Shown in pieces: positions 33,433 to 44,941 of a DNA stretch of 64,000 nucleotides; within the stretch, counting starts at the first letter, position 1, and each line of letters opens with the position of its first letter. This DNA is from Corynespora cassiicola (Eukaryota > Ascomycota > Dothideomycetes > Pleosporales > Corynesporascaceae), in the NCBI GenBank assembly GCA_022059125.1, contig JAEUWY010000006.1, forward strand, positions 1,736,001 to 1,800,000, written 5' to 3'. The notes beneath the pieces are model-generated. The model ran no database searches and was not told the origin of the DNA. It saw nothing but the letters and a program-made list of their open reading frames with translations. A program made the position numbers and the translations under genes.

Positions 33433-34485
33433 TCTCCCCCTTTCCTCTTACGTACTTTGGCCTATACGTGTCTATGCGTGTATATGTATGGGTGGGTAGG
33501 TTTGGCACGTGTAAGCGTACCGCAGGTCGCCTCGCCTCGCCTCGTCTCGGCTTTTTTTCTTTTCTTTTCCGGTTTCTGTCTACCCGTGTTGCTTTTCCAA
33601 TCTACGCTGCTGTGCTTTGCTATTCTCTGGCTGGTTGCCGGAACCGTGAGGCGGGCGGGGAGATGATCGTTGTGTGTGTGGGTGGGGGTGTTGTATGGTG
33701 TTCGGGCAAAGGATCGGCGGGCAGATCGGCCTTGGATGGCAGCCAGGGCAGGACAAGCCAGGACAGGGCGAAGAGCGTGAAGCGTCCGGGGTGGGCGGCG
33801 GTGGCGAGAGCGTCGGCCGTGAGTGATGTCGGATTGCGCAGAATGAGGCGTGCGTGACGGGTCAAAACCACAGATGGGGGATCGATCTACGTGTGTACGT
33901 CTTGAGCGAGCGTCGTGATGTGCGGGTACGAAGGCCTTTCTCTGGATTACAGGCGTGACGACAGGACGAGATAAGCCGAGATGAGATGAGGCGGGAATGT
34001 AAGTCCCGTCCAGCGTCGTATCCCGCCCAAGCCAAAAAGTCCCAATGTTAGCTCTTGAAACCCCCTTCCCGCTATACCAAACCCCTCACACCTAGGGTAG
34101 TATCTCGCAAATACAACAGTCTCTTTGCCAACCCAGCCCAGCTTGGCCTTGCGTTTGCTTTCCCCCCAATCAATCAGCCCGTCAGTCAGACAAAAACTTG
34201 ACAGAAACGAAATGCCTGTACACACACACTTTCTCTCTCTCTCTCCTCCCCCAAACCGTCTTGTCCCCAAACCCCCCCCAACTAGATGGACGACTCCACT
34301 CTACTCACCACCTACCCGCCCCCGTTCGCAGCAATCCAAACCTTTTGCCTCGGAGCAAGCTGCCGTACAGACGGAGGTAGAGTGAAAACACCCACCCTGA
34401 TTGCCCACCCAACACCCGTCCTCGCAAATACCCCCCCAGTCCAACACACCCACACGTGCCCACCCACAGACGGAGGACAGACAAG

Positions 34486-34505
34486 GCAGACAGACAGACA
34501 GACAG
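34486..34505. repeat. GACA tetranucleotide repeat
   Basis: Five tandem GACA units in the gene-free interval, next to AGCA-type variants. Confidence 0.75.
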
Positions 34506-35188
34506 CAAGCAAGCAGACAATCAGCCTTGATCAAAAGGGCGTATTACTATTAGGCCGGGGCAATCCACAGCAAGCACTCACTCTACAGCCAGGACGAGAA
34601 ACGCAGGACGGACGAAGACGCAGTTGGAAAAGAAGGCGTGCGCGCAGTCCAATCTCGGGACAGAAAAACCTCCCTCTCTAAAACCCTCCATCAAGACCGC
34701 AAAGATATGAACCAAAAAAAAAACAATCGCGGACAAAGCCACCGCTGGCCATGGACGCGCCACGCGCCTGCAACCCGCCTTTTGCCAACCACGCTGGCAA
34801 TGGGGAAAAAGAATCAAGGGGGGGGAAGCGGGCGAGGCGAGGCGTTAAAGTGTCTAAACAGCGGCACGTCATTCCCGTTTATTGCGGCATGTCCACGTTT
34901 GCCCCTTCGGTGTACAAGCCAGAAAGCATAAAACGAAGAAAGAAGAAGAAAAAAGGGAAAGCAGCACGCTGTCAACTCATGCATCCGAAGGTGGAAAAAA
35001 TAAAAATAATAAAAAGATGCGTGATGATCAAACCGCAAAGTTTCCATTTTACTACTCGATTAAACCTCAATCTTCAGGTTAAAGCCTCCGCAGGGCGAAC
35101 CGAAGCACCGCCGAGGCAATTTAAAAAAAAGAGAGGGCGTGTATGGGTGGGCGGGTGCATGTATGTGTGTAGATGCTTGCCAACCTTT

Positions 35189-36694
35189 CTACGCCCGGAC
35201 ATTCATCTCGTCCGACAATGTTTGTTTGCCAGATCGGCCGCGAGGCGGGTCTTTGACGCTATGGTCGTTCTGTTCGTCGGAGCTTCCTTCGTCCGACGGG
35301 CTCTGTGGTCTGCTGTCGTTCAGGTTTCGTCGGCTCCTAGCCATCTAACGTCACCGAGTTAGTTAAACTGCTAGAGTAGGTGATCGCCGGTTTACAAACG
35401 TACCCATGCTCGAACACCGCCAATCAGACCCAGGCTGTAACCTGCGGCGAACTCGGAGGAACCCCTCTCGCCACCGCTCGCCCTGGGAATGTCGAGATGT
35501 GAGAGGCGCGACAGCGCGGACGGCGATTGGGCAGAGGCGGCCGCTGCGGCCGCGGCGGCAGTGTTGGGAGTGTAGCTAGGCTCGTGCCTCTCGTGGGTCG
35601 GGGTCCTAGCCGGACTGGCGGGCCTGCTAGTCTGCCAGAACTGCCTGAAGTCCTTGCTGAGCTCCTGGCCAGTTGTCTGCCAGTTCGCTTTGATGCTATC
35701 GCGCAGCTCGGCCATGTTGCGCTTGAAGTCGAGCTCGTTCTTCTTCAGCCACGAAACGTTCAGCTCCTTGCGCGAGGTACCGCGCTTGAGCTGACGATCA
35801 ATGTATTGGTCGTAGTCTCGGACGATCCTGCGTGGGATTAGCATGTGATGGCACCTTCACCACAGATTAATGCAAGCCGCCTTACTTGGTGATGATGCCC
35901 GTCGTGCTGAGGCCCTCTGTTCGCTGTGTGACCAGGAACATGCCCTTCTCCTTGATGGGCGCATAAATGTCATCCCCCTCGTCGGCACCGTAGGGGATGT
36001 CGTCGTGAGCGACATAGTCAATCTTGTGCTTCTCCAGGAAACCAGGCGCATCCGTGATGACCCATGGACAGTCTTCAATGACCTCGTCCACCCACCTGCA
36101 ATGTCTCACACTGGCGGCGCGCTCCTTGGCCGACATTACAGTGAGGCCTTTTCTCCTGTGCGTCTCCTTGTCGCCGGTAACACCGACAATGAGATATGTG
36201 TCAGGGAAAGCCGTCTTCGCCTGCTGCAGCTGGCGCATGTGGCCCAGATGGAACAGGTCGAATACGCCGTCGGCATAGACGCGCACCGGGCGGCCCTCCG
36301 GCGGGGGGTTCGTCTTGTAGCCCACGGGGTCGACCAGGCCGGCCCTGGGAGGGTCTGGCATCCTCATGCTACCGGCCTCGCCATTCTCTCCGTGCTCGAG
36401 CGCATCGCGGTTTGCCGACGAGGTCCGGCGTGTCTTCTTGCTGGCGCGGTCGGCAGACTCGTCAACGTCAGCGTCGTCGGCCTCGCCCTCGGCCGCGCCG
36501 TTCTTGATGGAGCGGGCGCGCTTCGATGGCACGTGGGAATCAGATTGTCGCTCCTTCTTGGATGCTACCTCCTGAAGAACGGGGTCTTCGGCGTCCTCGC
36601 CCGACGCGTCGCGAGAAGATGTCTGAGGGATGTCCATGGCGGCGGCGTTCTTGACGGACGACACGGTGTTGGTTCGCTTGCGCTTGGGAGGCAT
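35189..36694 (-). CDS. PCT1: Choline-phosphate cytidylyltransferase
   Basis: Three exons: 36694-35886, 35827-35404 and 35344-35189. Introns are 58 bp and 59 bp (the second with branch TTAACTAAC), and the joined product has 462 residues. It makes CDP-choline from CTP and phosphocholine, the rate-limiting step of the Kennedy pathway. A Lys/Arg-rich disordered N-terminus ([15 protein letters not shown]) suggests nuclear targeting. The catalytic domain starts at [20 protein letters not shown] with HLGH at 149-152, and the join at intron 1 restores [19 protein letters not shown] (about 258-276). The helix after it is the family's [13 protein letters not shown]. The C-terminal third has a poly-Ala tract and Ser/Pro-rich segments like phosphorylated tails of this enzyme. 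The final 51-residue exon is supported by phase and splice signals only. Confidence 0.9.
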
Positions 36695-37552
36695 GGGCGG
36701 CGCTGGCTATGAGGTAGGAGTGAGAGGGTGAGGAGTAGGTAATTGTCTTAGGTGGTGGTGGACCGAGATGACAGCGTGGCTGCAATGGGAAATGTTGTGG
36801 GCGAGGTGTCGGTGAGGATAAATAAAGGTTAGGGCGCGGACGGGGGTTGCAACGAGGACCCGGCCGTGATGACGTGCGGCGGTGGAAGCAGGAGCCGCGG
36901 GTCGAGTTCACCTAGAGAGGGGTGCTGCTGCTAAGCAACAATGAGGGACGAGAGGAGAGTCGCGGAGACAAGACGCGGAGACGAAATGTACAGAGGTCGC
37001 GAAGCTGGGGAACGCGCGAAATTACCCTCTCTCACAAATTCGGCATTCCCTGATTCAGATCTACCCTTGGCGCACTCGCGATGACGTGACAAGCCACCCT
37101 CTGGCTGGAGCTCGACGCCCACTGCCCCGAGCTTCCCGAGCCGAACCAGCGACCTTGGGGGAATATCTCCAACGTTCGCAGCACGTGCATCCCTCGCTGC
37201 TGTGATTGACTTTGCAGAGGGCCATCATCAGGGGACCGTGGGAGTGTCGAGGCCTGCCACCGGGCTATGCGTCGACCCTGTTGCAGTCTCCCCAGCTCGC
37301 ATGTCTAGCGCGCGACGCAGCCTATATGAATTGGGAGAGTTGGTTATGGAGCCGACAGCGCATTAAGTGGCGGCCTTCTTGAAATTTGGAGAGTTAATTT
37401 TGAGCCTGACAGAGCCGCAAATGGCTGTTGTAAAAAAACGCTGGACATCTGAGCTGGGGGAGGAATGTACGAGGCGCGGAGCCCCTTTGTGCTAGCATAG
37501 ATTATCCACATTTCTATCCTCCCCCCTATCCCTATCCTTATCCCTATCCCCC
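36695..37552. other. Intergenic region, cytidylyltransferase promoter side
   Basis: 858 bp upstream of the cytidylyltransferase gene and downstream of CIA1 on the same strand. GC-rich near 36830-36900. No gene supported; a CCCTAT-type run lies at 37515-37553. Confidence 0.5.
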
Positions 37553-37553
37553 T
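37515..37553. repeat. CCCTAT-type repeat abutting the CIA1 stop codon
   Basis: Imperfect tandem CCCTAT/CCTTAT units end directly at the CIA1 stop codon, so they lie in its 3' untranslated region. Similar to, but not the same as, the TTAGGG telomere repeat. Confidence 0.6.
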
Positions 37554-38833
37554 TATATTGGGCCGTCAAGCACCCACACTCTGACCTCGCCGTCATCGCC
37601 CGTGCTGAGAATCACCTCCTCGTCTTCGCTGCGACGGTCCTTGTCGCTCCGCGACGCCCAGCACACGTGGTTGATCTCGAAGACGTCGTGCGCCGAGAAG
37701 AGCTCGGCCACCACCACCCACTCCGTCAGAGACGATGCTAGGGCTCCCGGCTGCGGCTCGCCGCCCGCCTGCTGGCCCTTCCATCGCTCCTTGTACACGA
37801 TGATCTTGCCGTCACTACCCGCGCTAGCAAGCAAGCCCGTCTTCTGGCTCCAAGACACAGAGTAGACCGCCCTTTCGTGACGCTGCGGGACTATGGCCTC
37901 GAATTCCCAGTCTTCGTCGACCGCCGCCGACCGGATGATGCTCGGGATGCCTGTGTTGGACGACGCTTGGTCCTGTATCTCCTTGGGTTTGCGCCGCCAT
38001 ATGCGAACGGTGCAATCGTCCGAACACGTAGCAAGCCGCGGGCCCGATCTTTCCAGCAGCTCCACATGCTTTGATTGCTCTTCAGACAGTCCGTCCCGCT
38101 GGGCGCGAAAGTCCTTGGCCGACATGCCGCTGCCTTCAAACTCAACCCACCACACCGTTTGCTTGTGACCGTCTATCATGGCTACCTGGACCCAGTCGTC
38201 CGCGTCCTCCTTGTATAATCTGACCGTGTCGTCGTAGCTCGCGCTAGCCAGCAGGTCCTCTTCCGGGTGCCATGCAACGCACTTGACATCGCCGTCGTGT
38301 TCCTGTAGCACGGCGACGGTTTCGAAGTTGTCGTCTTCTATTTCCTCCCACACCCAAACCGACTTATCTCTCGAGCACGTGGCAAGGTATTGGCCTGATG
38401 GGGACCAGGCGAGCGATTTGATCTCTGACTCATGCCCGTCCAGAATGCACGAGAACTGGTAGTCTTCCTCGTCTTCCTCCTCGTCTTCGTCGTCCCCTCT
38501 CCGCCGCGTGAAGTCGGCTTCTTGTCCAGCGCTCTCGTCCCGCCTCCATATCCCCGCACTCGCGTCAAAGCTTCCAGTGGCAAGCACGCTTTGGCCTCGG
38601 GTGCCCGGCTTCCAGCTGACCGAGCGCACACTACGCTTGTGCCCGCCGGTAATGGTGTGGAGCAGCGTAAACGACGTGAGGCTGTAGACGCGCACCGTGC
38701 GATCGGAGCAGGCCGTCGCAACAATTGGGGAGATCGGATGGGGGGCTGACTGCCAGGTGCGCGAGTTGGACGGCGGGGAGAGGGTCGCGAGAGGCACGAG
38801 GGTGGACGAGGGCGCGTGCAGTGGGGCATCCAT
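37553..38833 (-). CDS. CIA1: Cytosolic iron-sulfur assembly WD40 protein CIA1
   Basis: Single exon, 426 residues from the ATG MDAPLHAPSS. A seven-bladed WD40 propeller throughout. Blades are seen as ACSDRTVRVYSL, GSFDASAGIWRR, CSRDKSVWVWEE, SASYDDTVRLYKE, TCSDDCTVRIWRR, SAGSDGKIIVYKE and STGDDGEVRVWVL. The order, spacing and the motifs GHKRSVRSVSWKPG and GHESEIKSLAWSPSG are those of CIA1/CIAO1. That protein is part of the CIA targeting complex, which delivers Fe-S clusters to cytosolic and nuclear proteins. An acidic insertion (DDEDEEEDEEDY) sits between blades 2 and 3, as in other fungi. A compact, conserved essential-type gene. Confidence 0.92.
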   Translation of the reverse strand: MDAPLHAPSSTLVPLATLSPPSNSRTWQSAPHPISPIVATACSDRTVRVYSLTSFTLLHTITGGHKRSVRSVSWKPGTRGQSVLATGSFDASAGIWRRDESAGQEADFTRRRGDDEDEEEDEEDYQFSCILDGHESEIKSLAWSPSGQYLATCSRDKSVWVWEEIEDDNFETVAVLQEHDGDVKCVAWHPEEDLLASASYDDTVRLYKEDADDWVQVAMIDGHKQTVWWVEFEGSGMSAKDFRAQRDGLSEEQSKHVELLERSGPRLATCSDDCTVRIWRRKPKEIQDQASSNTGIPSIIRSAAVDEDWEFEAIVPQRHERAVYSVSWSQKTGLLASAGSDGKIIVYKERWKGQQAGGEPQPGALASSLTEWVVVAELFSAHDVFEINHVCWASRSDKDRRSEDEEVILSTGDDGEVRVWVLDGPI

Positions 38834-39393
38834 TTTCTGCGATGACTGTCCGCTCAGAAGCGGGACCAATGCAATTCGTGCTCGCTGGTTCGGATGCGCT
38901 GTAAATACCGTACAATGTCAGTCGATGCGGAATGCAGCAGCATGTACAGCTGTAGGAGCTGTGCGGGCAAAAGGCCGGATGAGAAGGGGCTGTAGGGAAA
39001 TTTTGGAATCGGAGTGAACGTGGGGGAGCACGGAATCTTTCTAGGCAGTTGACGTCGTACCGCCAAGCCTCTCGGAGGGGCTTGCTGCGCGGATATCGGA
39101 GATGCTTTCATCACACAATTGCAGAGGCTGTGATAGGTTTGTTCATTACATTAGTTTGTTGGTGTCTGCTAAGTTTTGACGACATCCGTTCCAGGCATAA
39201 CTGTAATCGTCTCTCATCATTTCCAACAAACCACCGTCTCGTCACAGGAAGGACGCTTCTCCGTGATCTCGATCTCGAGAAGCGTTCTAAAAAATACATG
39301 AAGTGTAACAAAAGAAAATGAGCTGATATCCTGGGGTATACCGGAAACAAAAACCTAATAGACGATACAAGACACTATGGCGAACAACGAAAT
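38834..39393. other. Intergenic region between CIA1 and the MHYT gene
   Basis: 560 bp promoter side of CIA1 and 3' side of the MHYT-domain gene on the same strand. No gene seen. Confidence 0.5.
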
Positions 39394-42021
39394 TTAATAA
39401 CGGCGCCCATCGCGTGATGGGATCCTGCCCTGGATGTCACGGAAAGAAGTGGTGATGGACATGAGCCTGTCCGCCATTGTCTGTTGCTCCGAGTCGGCAA
39501 CGCCGGCTTCAGAGCGAACGCCCAGGCCCTGGGGCTCAGCGCGGGTGTCGCTCTTGGAATCTTCGTTGATGACAATGTCCTGGGAAACCATTATGCCTCC
39601 GAAAGGATGGCTGACATTGTGGACCGAATCGCCGCAAGTGATGCTTCCCATCTTGACGAGACCCTTCTCGGAGCTCGAGTCGGGGTTCAAGGTCGTCTCT
39701 GAATCGGAAGTTCGGTGGAAGCGAAGGAAGCTGGACCACTTGGGTCCAGCTCTAGAAGGTGGTTTGTCGCACTCGGTGGAGGACCTGAGAAGAGAGCTGA
39801 ATTCCTTGTGATTCTCCTGTGCGAGAATGGCGTGGTCGGGACAGCCAGGATAGGTTCGCAGGTATGTTTGGAAGAAGGCCATAGGAACACACTTCAACGT
39901 CTGGCTGTGGAGCGACTGGTTGTAAATCTCCTTGATCCCACAGAAAGCAAATACAGTGGCCTGACTCGCGTCCTTTTTGCCTGCGCCGCCGTGCGTAAGG
40001 TCGAGTTGGCGAGAAGAGAAGGTGGCTTGGCGAAGTGCTGGTTCTGGGACCTCCTTTAGTAGGTCGAGAATCTTGTTGCGGAACTTTTCGAGGATGGCAT
40101 CTTCTTCCGGGACCGACCCAGCCTTGTGAAGGCGTAAGAGGCACTCATCAAGCGTCAAGCCGTTGAACGTTGACAGAATCTTCAGCCATCTCGGATTGAG
40201 CTCGTCTGACGCCAGCTTCACCATGGGTAGACGATCAGGAGTCAACCTGGGGACAATGACATCCAAACCCTTCATAACGGGCGATGGCTGTAAGAGGAAC
40301 GATGCCAGATACGTGCCTCTTGTTGGTACCGTGGGTTCCCTCTCGCAAAAGAGCTGCAGTTTGTTTACCAGACGGTTGAGGTCATCGCGCGAGATTTGCA
40401 AGCTTCGAGCAAGGTAATCTCCAACCTGGTCGAGGCTAGCAAACCGATATCCAATGTTCTGAAGACGGTTGGTCTCTTCATTTCCAACTTTGCGTGTCAG
40501 GACGAGAAGCTGACCCCTGCCAAAAAGGATGGGATTCACGATGCCTGCTTCGATATCCCTTGGCGAGTAAGAGACATCGGCTGCGAGGAGAGCTTTGCTT
40601 CCGTGTGTGTCTTTCCACAGAGTTTTGGTCAGCAATGTGCCTGTAGTCAGTACGTCCTCGTACAGAGCACCAAGGTCCTGAAGTCGGGTCTCGAGAGTCC
40701 TCGCAATGTCCTGTGCTGTAACACAGAAAAGTTGTCGGAATGTCGCAGAATAGCTTGCTGTATCTTCGCCGCCAAAGGATGTCCGACTTCCGCTTCGAAT
40801 GACTGGCGAGTGACTTTGGACGTATCCGGTTGAGATCAAATGCTCGCGCATCGAGGGAATCAGGTCGATGATGCCACCCCAATTACGAGAGACACGATAA
40901 AGCCATTGAAAGACAGGGTGAGAGGGGTTGAAATCTTCGCCAAAGGTCTAAAGATATCAGTCATGCGGTGTATCAAGTACGAAGGTGGCACGACTTACGC
41001 GCTGATGAAATTGTCTCGTCATGGTCTGGCACGGCAGCAGTCCACCTTGGGTTACGAGCAACCTTCCTTCGCGGTCAAAGGTAGCAATAGCGAGAACGAC
41101 CTGCTGTGCACGGTCTTTGAGCTTCCTTCGGTGACGCTGCTTGAGGAAGCCTATGCAGAAACAAACTCCACATGCACTCAGACACTACCGTCATCAGTAA
41201 ATATGCTAGAAAGATTTTGATAACGGAAACTTACGAGACAGACAGCGATGATCAAGTTGGTGTTCCTTTCTTGTCCGCGTCCGACGTGGTATCCTCGCAC
41301 CTCGTATGTGGTGCCCACAGAAGCAGTCCAGTGCATGCCGCACACAGCGATGGCAAGAACACACGCAACGATGAACCGCCTCCAGAAATTGTTGATCCAG
41401 TGTTGGCTCCAATGGAAGAAAAGGCCAAACGAAAGGCAGCATGCTCCCACGGCGATGGAGGCAGCGCCGATGATGAAAGGCCAGCTATTGTCGATTCGAT
41501 AATCCGTTGTGCCTTGATTTCCAAGGTAGTGCATTTCTGTGACGGCTGCTCCGCCACAAACACCGCAAATCATCAAGCCAAGATACCTAGTCGAGGAACG
41601 CTTGCTTCCTTTGTAGAAGCGGTCGACGATGACTAGTCCCAGGAATATGACGACGATGGGAAGGATGGCCGACATTGTTGTAAAGGTTGGGCTGTAGTAG
41701 AGCTGAATCTCTTCTTCTCCATCGCCGAGGACAATGGCACGGTTGCCAACGAAATGCATACACCAGATGGCGACCAGCCCAAACGACACTGAACATGCTG
41801 CGAGCTGAACCCTAGAAAGATTGTTAGCAACTTGACAGGCAGAAGTAGAAAACTACGTACCAACTGCGCCATCCTGTGCCAGATACGCGCCGATGGAGAA
41901 GCTCAACGGTGGTGTATGCGCCTATTAGACTGACGATATAGGCGATGAAGATCAAGTACGGCAGATAAGAGATGGTGGGCTTACTGCCCAGGGGATATTT
42001 CGCGACGACATTGGGATCCAT
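39394..42021 (-). CDS. MHYT-domain membrane sensor protein
   Basis: Four exons: 42021-41861, 41811-41235, 41184-40999 and 40947-39394. Introns of 49, 50 and 51 bp are all in phase, and the product is 825 residues. The N-terminal 250 residues form a seven-helix MHYT domain. Its repeated signatures are WCMHFVGN, TEMHYLGNQ and CGMHWTAS, whose Met and His residues are proposed to bind copper near the outer membrane face. The third exon, chosen by phase, completes the last helix (ACGVCFCIGFLKQRH) and starts the cytosolic part with AQQVVLAIATFDREGRLLVT, a PAS-like strand pattern. The long C-terminal half is cytosolic, partly helical, and ends in a Ser-rich disordered region. Fungal MHYT proteins are suspected gas or redox sensors, but no ligand is proven. 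Confidence 0.85.
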
Positions 42022-44941
42022 GATAGTCGAAGAGTGGGAGATTCGATAAGTGGTAGACCTCTTGTGTGCTATCCCAGCGCAGCTGACCTAACTCGGTTCG
42101 TACGCCTGCCCCGACATCAGCGCCTGCAACATCAAAGAGGACGCACAAGACTAACCTGGTTGGAACAGTACGAGCTAGCCACCTCGATGGCGAGCCAACG
42201 AAGCACTGTGTGGGGAAGGCAGATGTTGTAGAGGGAACGGTCGTGGTGATACAGCAGGTGCAGCTGTTGTGGTCGGTCAGACGTATCCCATGGCTTTGGC
42301 CAATATGTGCCGGGTGTCGACGGGTATATGTAATCTAGGCAGTCGCCGGACCAGTGAAATGCGAAGGCGTTGGGCTGACGGTGCTTCTTCAAAACTCGTG
42401 ATCCTGGCTTGGAAGTATATGCAAATATGTGAAAGCTCCTCACAGGACGGAATTAAAAGGAAATGAGATTCACTGAGATTGGCTGCGGAGAGTACGCCGG
42501 GGAACGCAGCATGGTCGTCTCTTGTATATAGCCATCTTCTGTTGACGTATCCGTGAACGCACAACGGAGTTCCTTGTCTACATCCACCAAACTTTGCGCC
42601 TTAATTTGGTGCGGCCGCGGGGAGGATACACGGGCGCGTCGCCCCCTCTGTTCATCCCAGCCCAGATCTTCCCGTCAAGCACATCGTTCTAGCCAGAACC
42701 AAATTTGCCTCGAACCGCCACGCCAATCGAAATCGCATTTTCTTCGATTAGGCTTGCCTAAGCGTGGTACCGATGTACAGGGAAGGCTAGGGCTCAACGC
42801 CAAGTGCAACCGTTCCGCCAGTTATGCGTCCGGGACATTTGCTCGAAACGGACATCGGCTGCTAAAGTCGACTAAAACATTACACCGTCTTGCGGTTGTG
42901 GCACCCCTCTGCTAGCATGCCTCTGGTTCCGGGATCAAATCAAACGTCGGCCCCGGTGTATCGCGTATCGATCATAGACGATGCCTTTTCCTCCGAGGAG
43001 CCACGAGTCACCTCATATCACACTGCGACTCCTGGTATGGATTTTTTCGCCATTGGGCCTCGGCAGTGCCAGATTTTTCTTGCATAATGATCGAAAATGT
43101 GATCTGGTCCCCGAGCTGACCGGAGCTAGCAGCCGACGTTGTTAGTGGTTTAGGTTGAATCGGCGTTTGAGTGTCGGTACCTTGACGTATAATTTTGCCC
43201 GGAGTCAGCTGCAAATCGCGAGCGCAAACCGAAGAAATCGTGGGCTTCTGCGTGATGGATGCCTCAGCCCGTTCTTTGCGCCGGCATTGTATCATTGGCG
43301 GCCAGATAAGTTCACGCTGTTGACTCCGAGTCCTTGGGAACAGATCTTCGACAGGGAACACGGCTGCGGCGCGCTGCCGGCCTGGCCGCTATTATCATTT
43401 AGCGACGTGCTTGCAAGAACTTTCACAGTCTAGGTTGGGCCCTTGCCGCATCTTTCCGCGACTTCTTCCCGTTGCTCAAGCCACTCTGGATCCAGCCAGC
43501 CAGAACTTGAGGAGAGAAACCTGAAAATCGAACAGTTGTTGCGCCTCATCAAAGCTGATGAGTAGTGTGTTCAACGCCGAGTGATCGGACGTACTTCGAT
43601 AGCGCGATATGCAGCCCGCAGGAGTAGGCATCCAAGTGAGGGGAAAATAGGCATCTGACCGAGGCGTTGGGGATCCGTGAGTCAACCTACACAGTACTCG
43701 CACACATCACCCCGCGCTCTGACCCAAAATTATGTGATATGCTGTAATGGTCAGACGCTCACTAAGCTGTTCAACACCAGCGCTTTGCAATGCGCTCAGA
43801 ATCTCAGCATGTAAGACCGGTGGAGAAAGGGTGCTCCTTGTGCCCCCCTAAAAAGCTTCGCCGAAAGGATCTTCTAGAGGGTCTGTGCCACTCTGCAGAA
43901 TTTCGATCAGCCTCATTTGTCGGGACTGCCTGCAGCGATCTATACCGGGGTGGCGTTGTCCTCTAAGACCCCAATCCCATGATTCCAGTTCGCGAGCAGG
44001 GACCCTTCATCAAGATCTACAGTCATCTGCCACATTCTTCTTCCGTCGCATCCTCATCGCTGCATACTGCAGGGGAAAGTAAATCTGTTGACTATACATG
44101 CCATTTCGCTGTCGTTTGCTCCAGGCCGTCAATCGGCTCTTGTCGGCGGAGAGTCCTTGAAACATCGCTTCGTAAGGTCCACGGCAGCAATGTTGTCAGC
44201 GGCTGGACTGGAGCGAGGTTCGCATCCATTGGATGTTGCTGTTCTAAACGCGTCGCCAAAGTTCGACGGCTTGTCTAGGCTGGAACGCGTACCGTTGAGC
44301 TGAAGCAGCTACCAGCGCCGTCGTAGACGCTACCCAATGTCTGGCCCAACAGCTGTTATTTCACGTGGCCGATAACTGGGGAAAATGTGAGCGCGATCAG
44401 TTCGTTACCGCAATTCAATTGGCGCTTGAATCAGGGGTAAACATCGCCCTCACTTGATGACTAAGGTCTGAAGCATCTAGTCGCAACTACGTGGATCGGT
44501 TGAATAGCTCGGCAAAGAGGAAAAAAACTAGAACAGCCAAGTCAATAAGGGGAGTCGGAAAGGGGTCGAAATCATGTACCGAGGTCAGAGGCAAATATGC
44601 GGCAATGTGGCAATGCCTTGAGACTCAGAGAAGCCAGGCTTTCCGATAGACCCACGGCACGGCAGTACGTACCGTTTATCAAAGACGAAGCCAACGTCTC
44701 ATCGCTGTAGTAGCAACTCCATGGCTTGTCTACGATTTTCGTATGGGCGCCCAAGATTGTGTAGCATTGCCACCACAATATCTGGTTCTCGACTCAGATG
44801 TCCTTTTGACCAAGTGATCTTCAAGGCAATGGAAGCACATGTTTCGTAGCAAGTCGATCAAGATGTATAGTGACTGTGTGGTTGTTGCCACGCTCACCCC
44901 ATGTGCTTGATTGGACGGCTGTAGCTCCTTTGAACACGGGA
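42022..44941. other. 2.9 kb intergenic interval
   Basis: Upstream of the MHYT gene and downstream of the unrecognised 44942-46908 gene, both on the minus strand. No domain or consistent splicing pattern found. The right-hand end may contain an extra 3' exon of the latter gene: the frame ending with TGA at 44821 reads TVTIHLDRLATKHV, but its splice donor is weak. Confidence 0.45.

Larger units (their letters stand above)
29896..35188. other. 5.3 kb gene-free GC-rich interval
   Basis: The upstream side of the TCP11-like gene and the 3' side of the cytidylyltransferase gene. Long open frames appear on all strands (for example near 30857-31384 and 31200-31742), but they overlap one another, have Ala/Gly/Arg- or Ser/Pro-biased low-complexity translations and show no domain. 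The interval holds GCA-triplet runs (30656-30673), GGCGGAT-type repeats (31640-31690), strongly pyrimidine-rich DNA (32870-33000), a CT microsatellite (33393-33424) and a GACA repeat (34486-34505). It may contain a long leader, regulatory DNA or a non-coding transcript. Confidence 0.5.

Noticed and set aside
44821..44941. Extra 3' exon for the 622-residue gene, ending at TGA 44821
   Set aside because: It needs a weak GTGTAT donor and gives only a short tail, so it is noted as possible but not included in the model.
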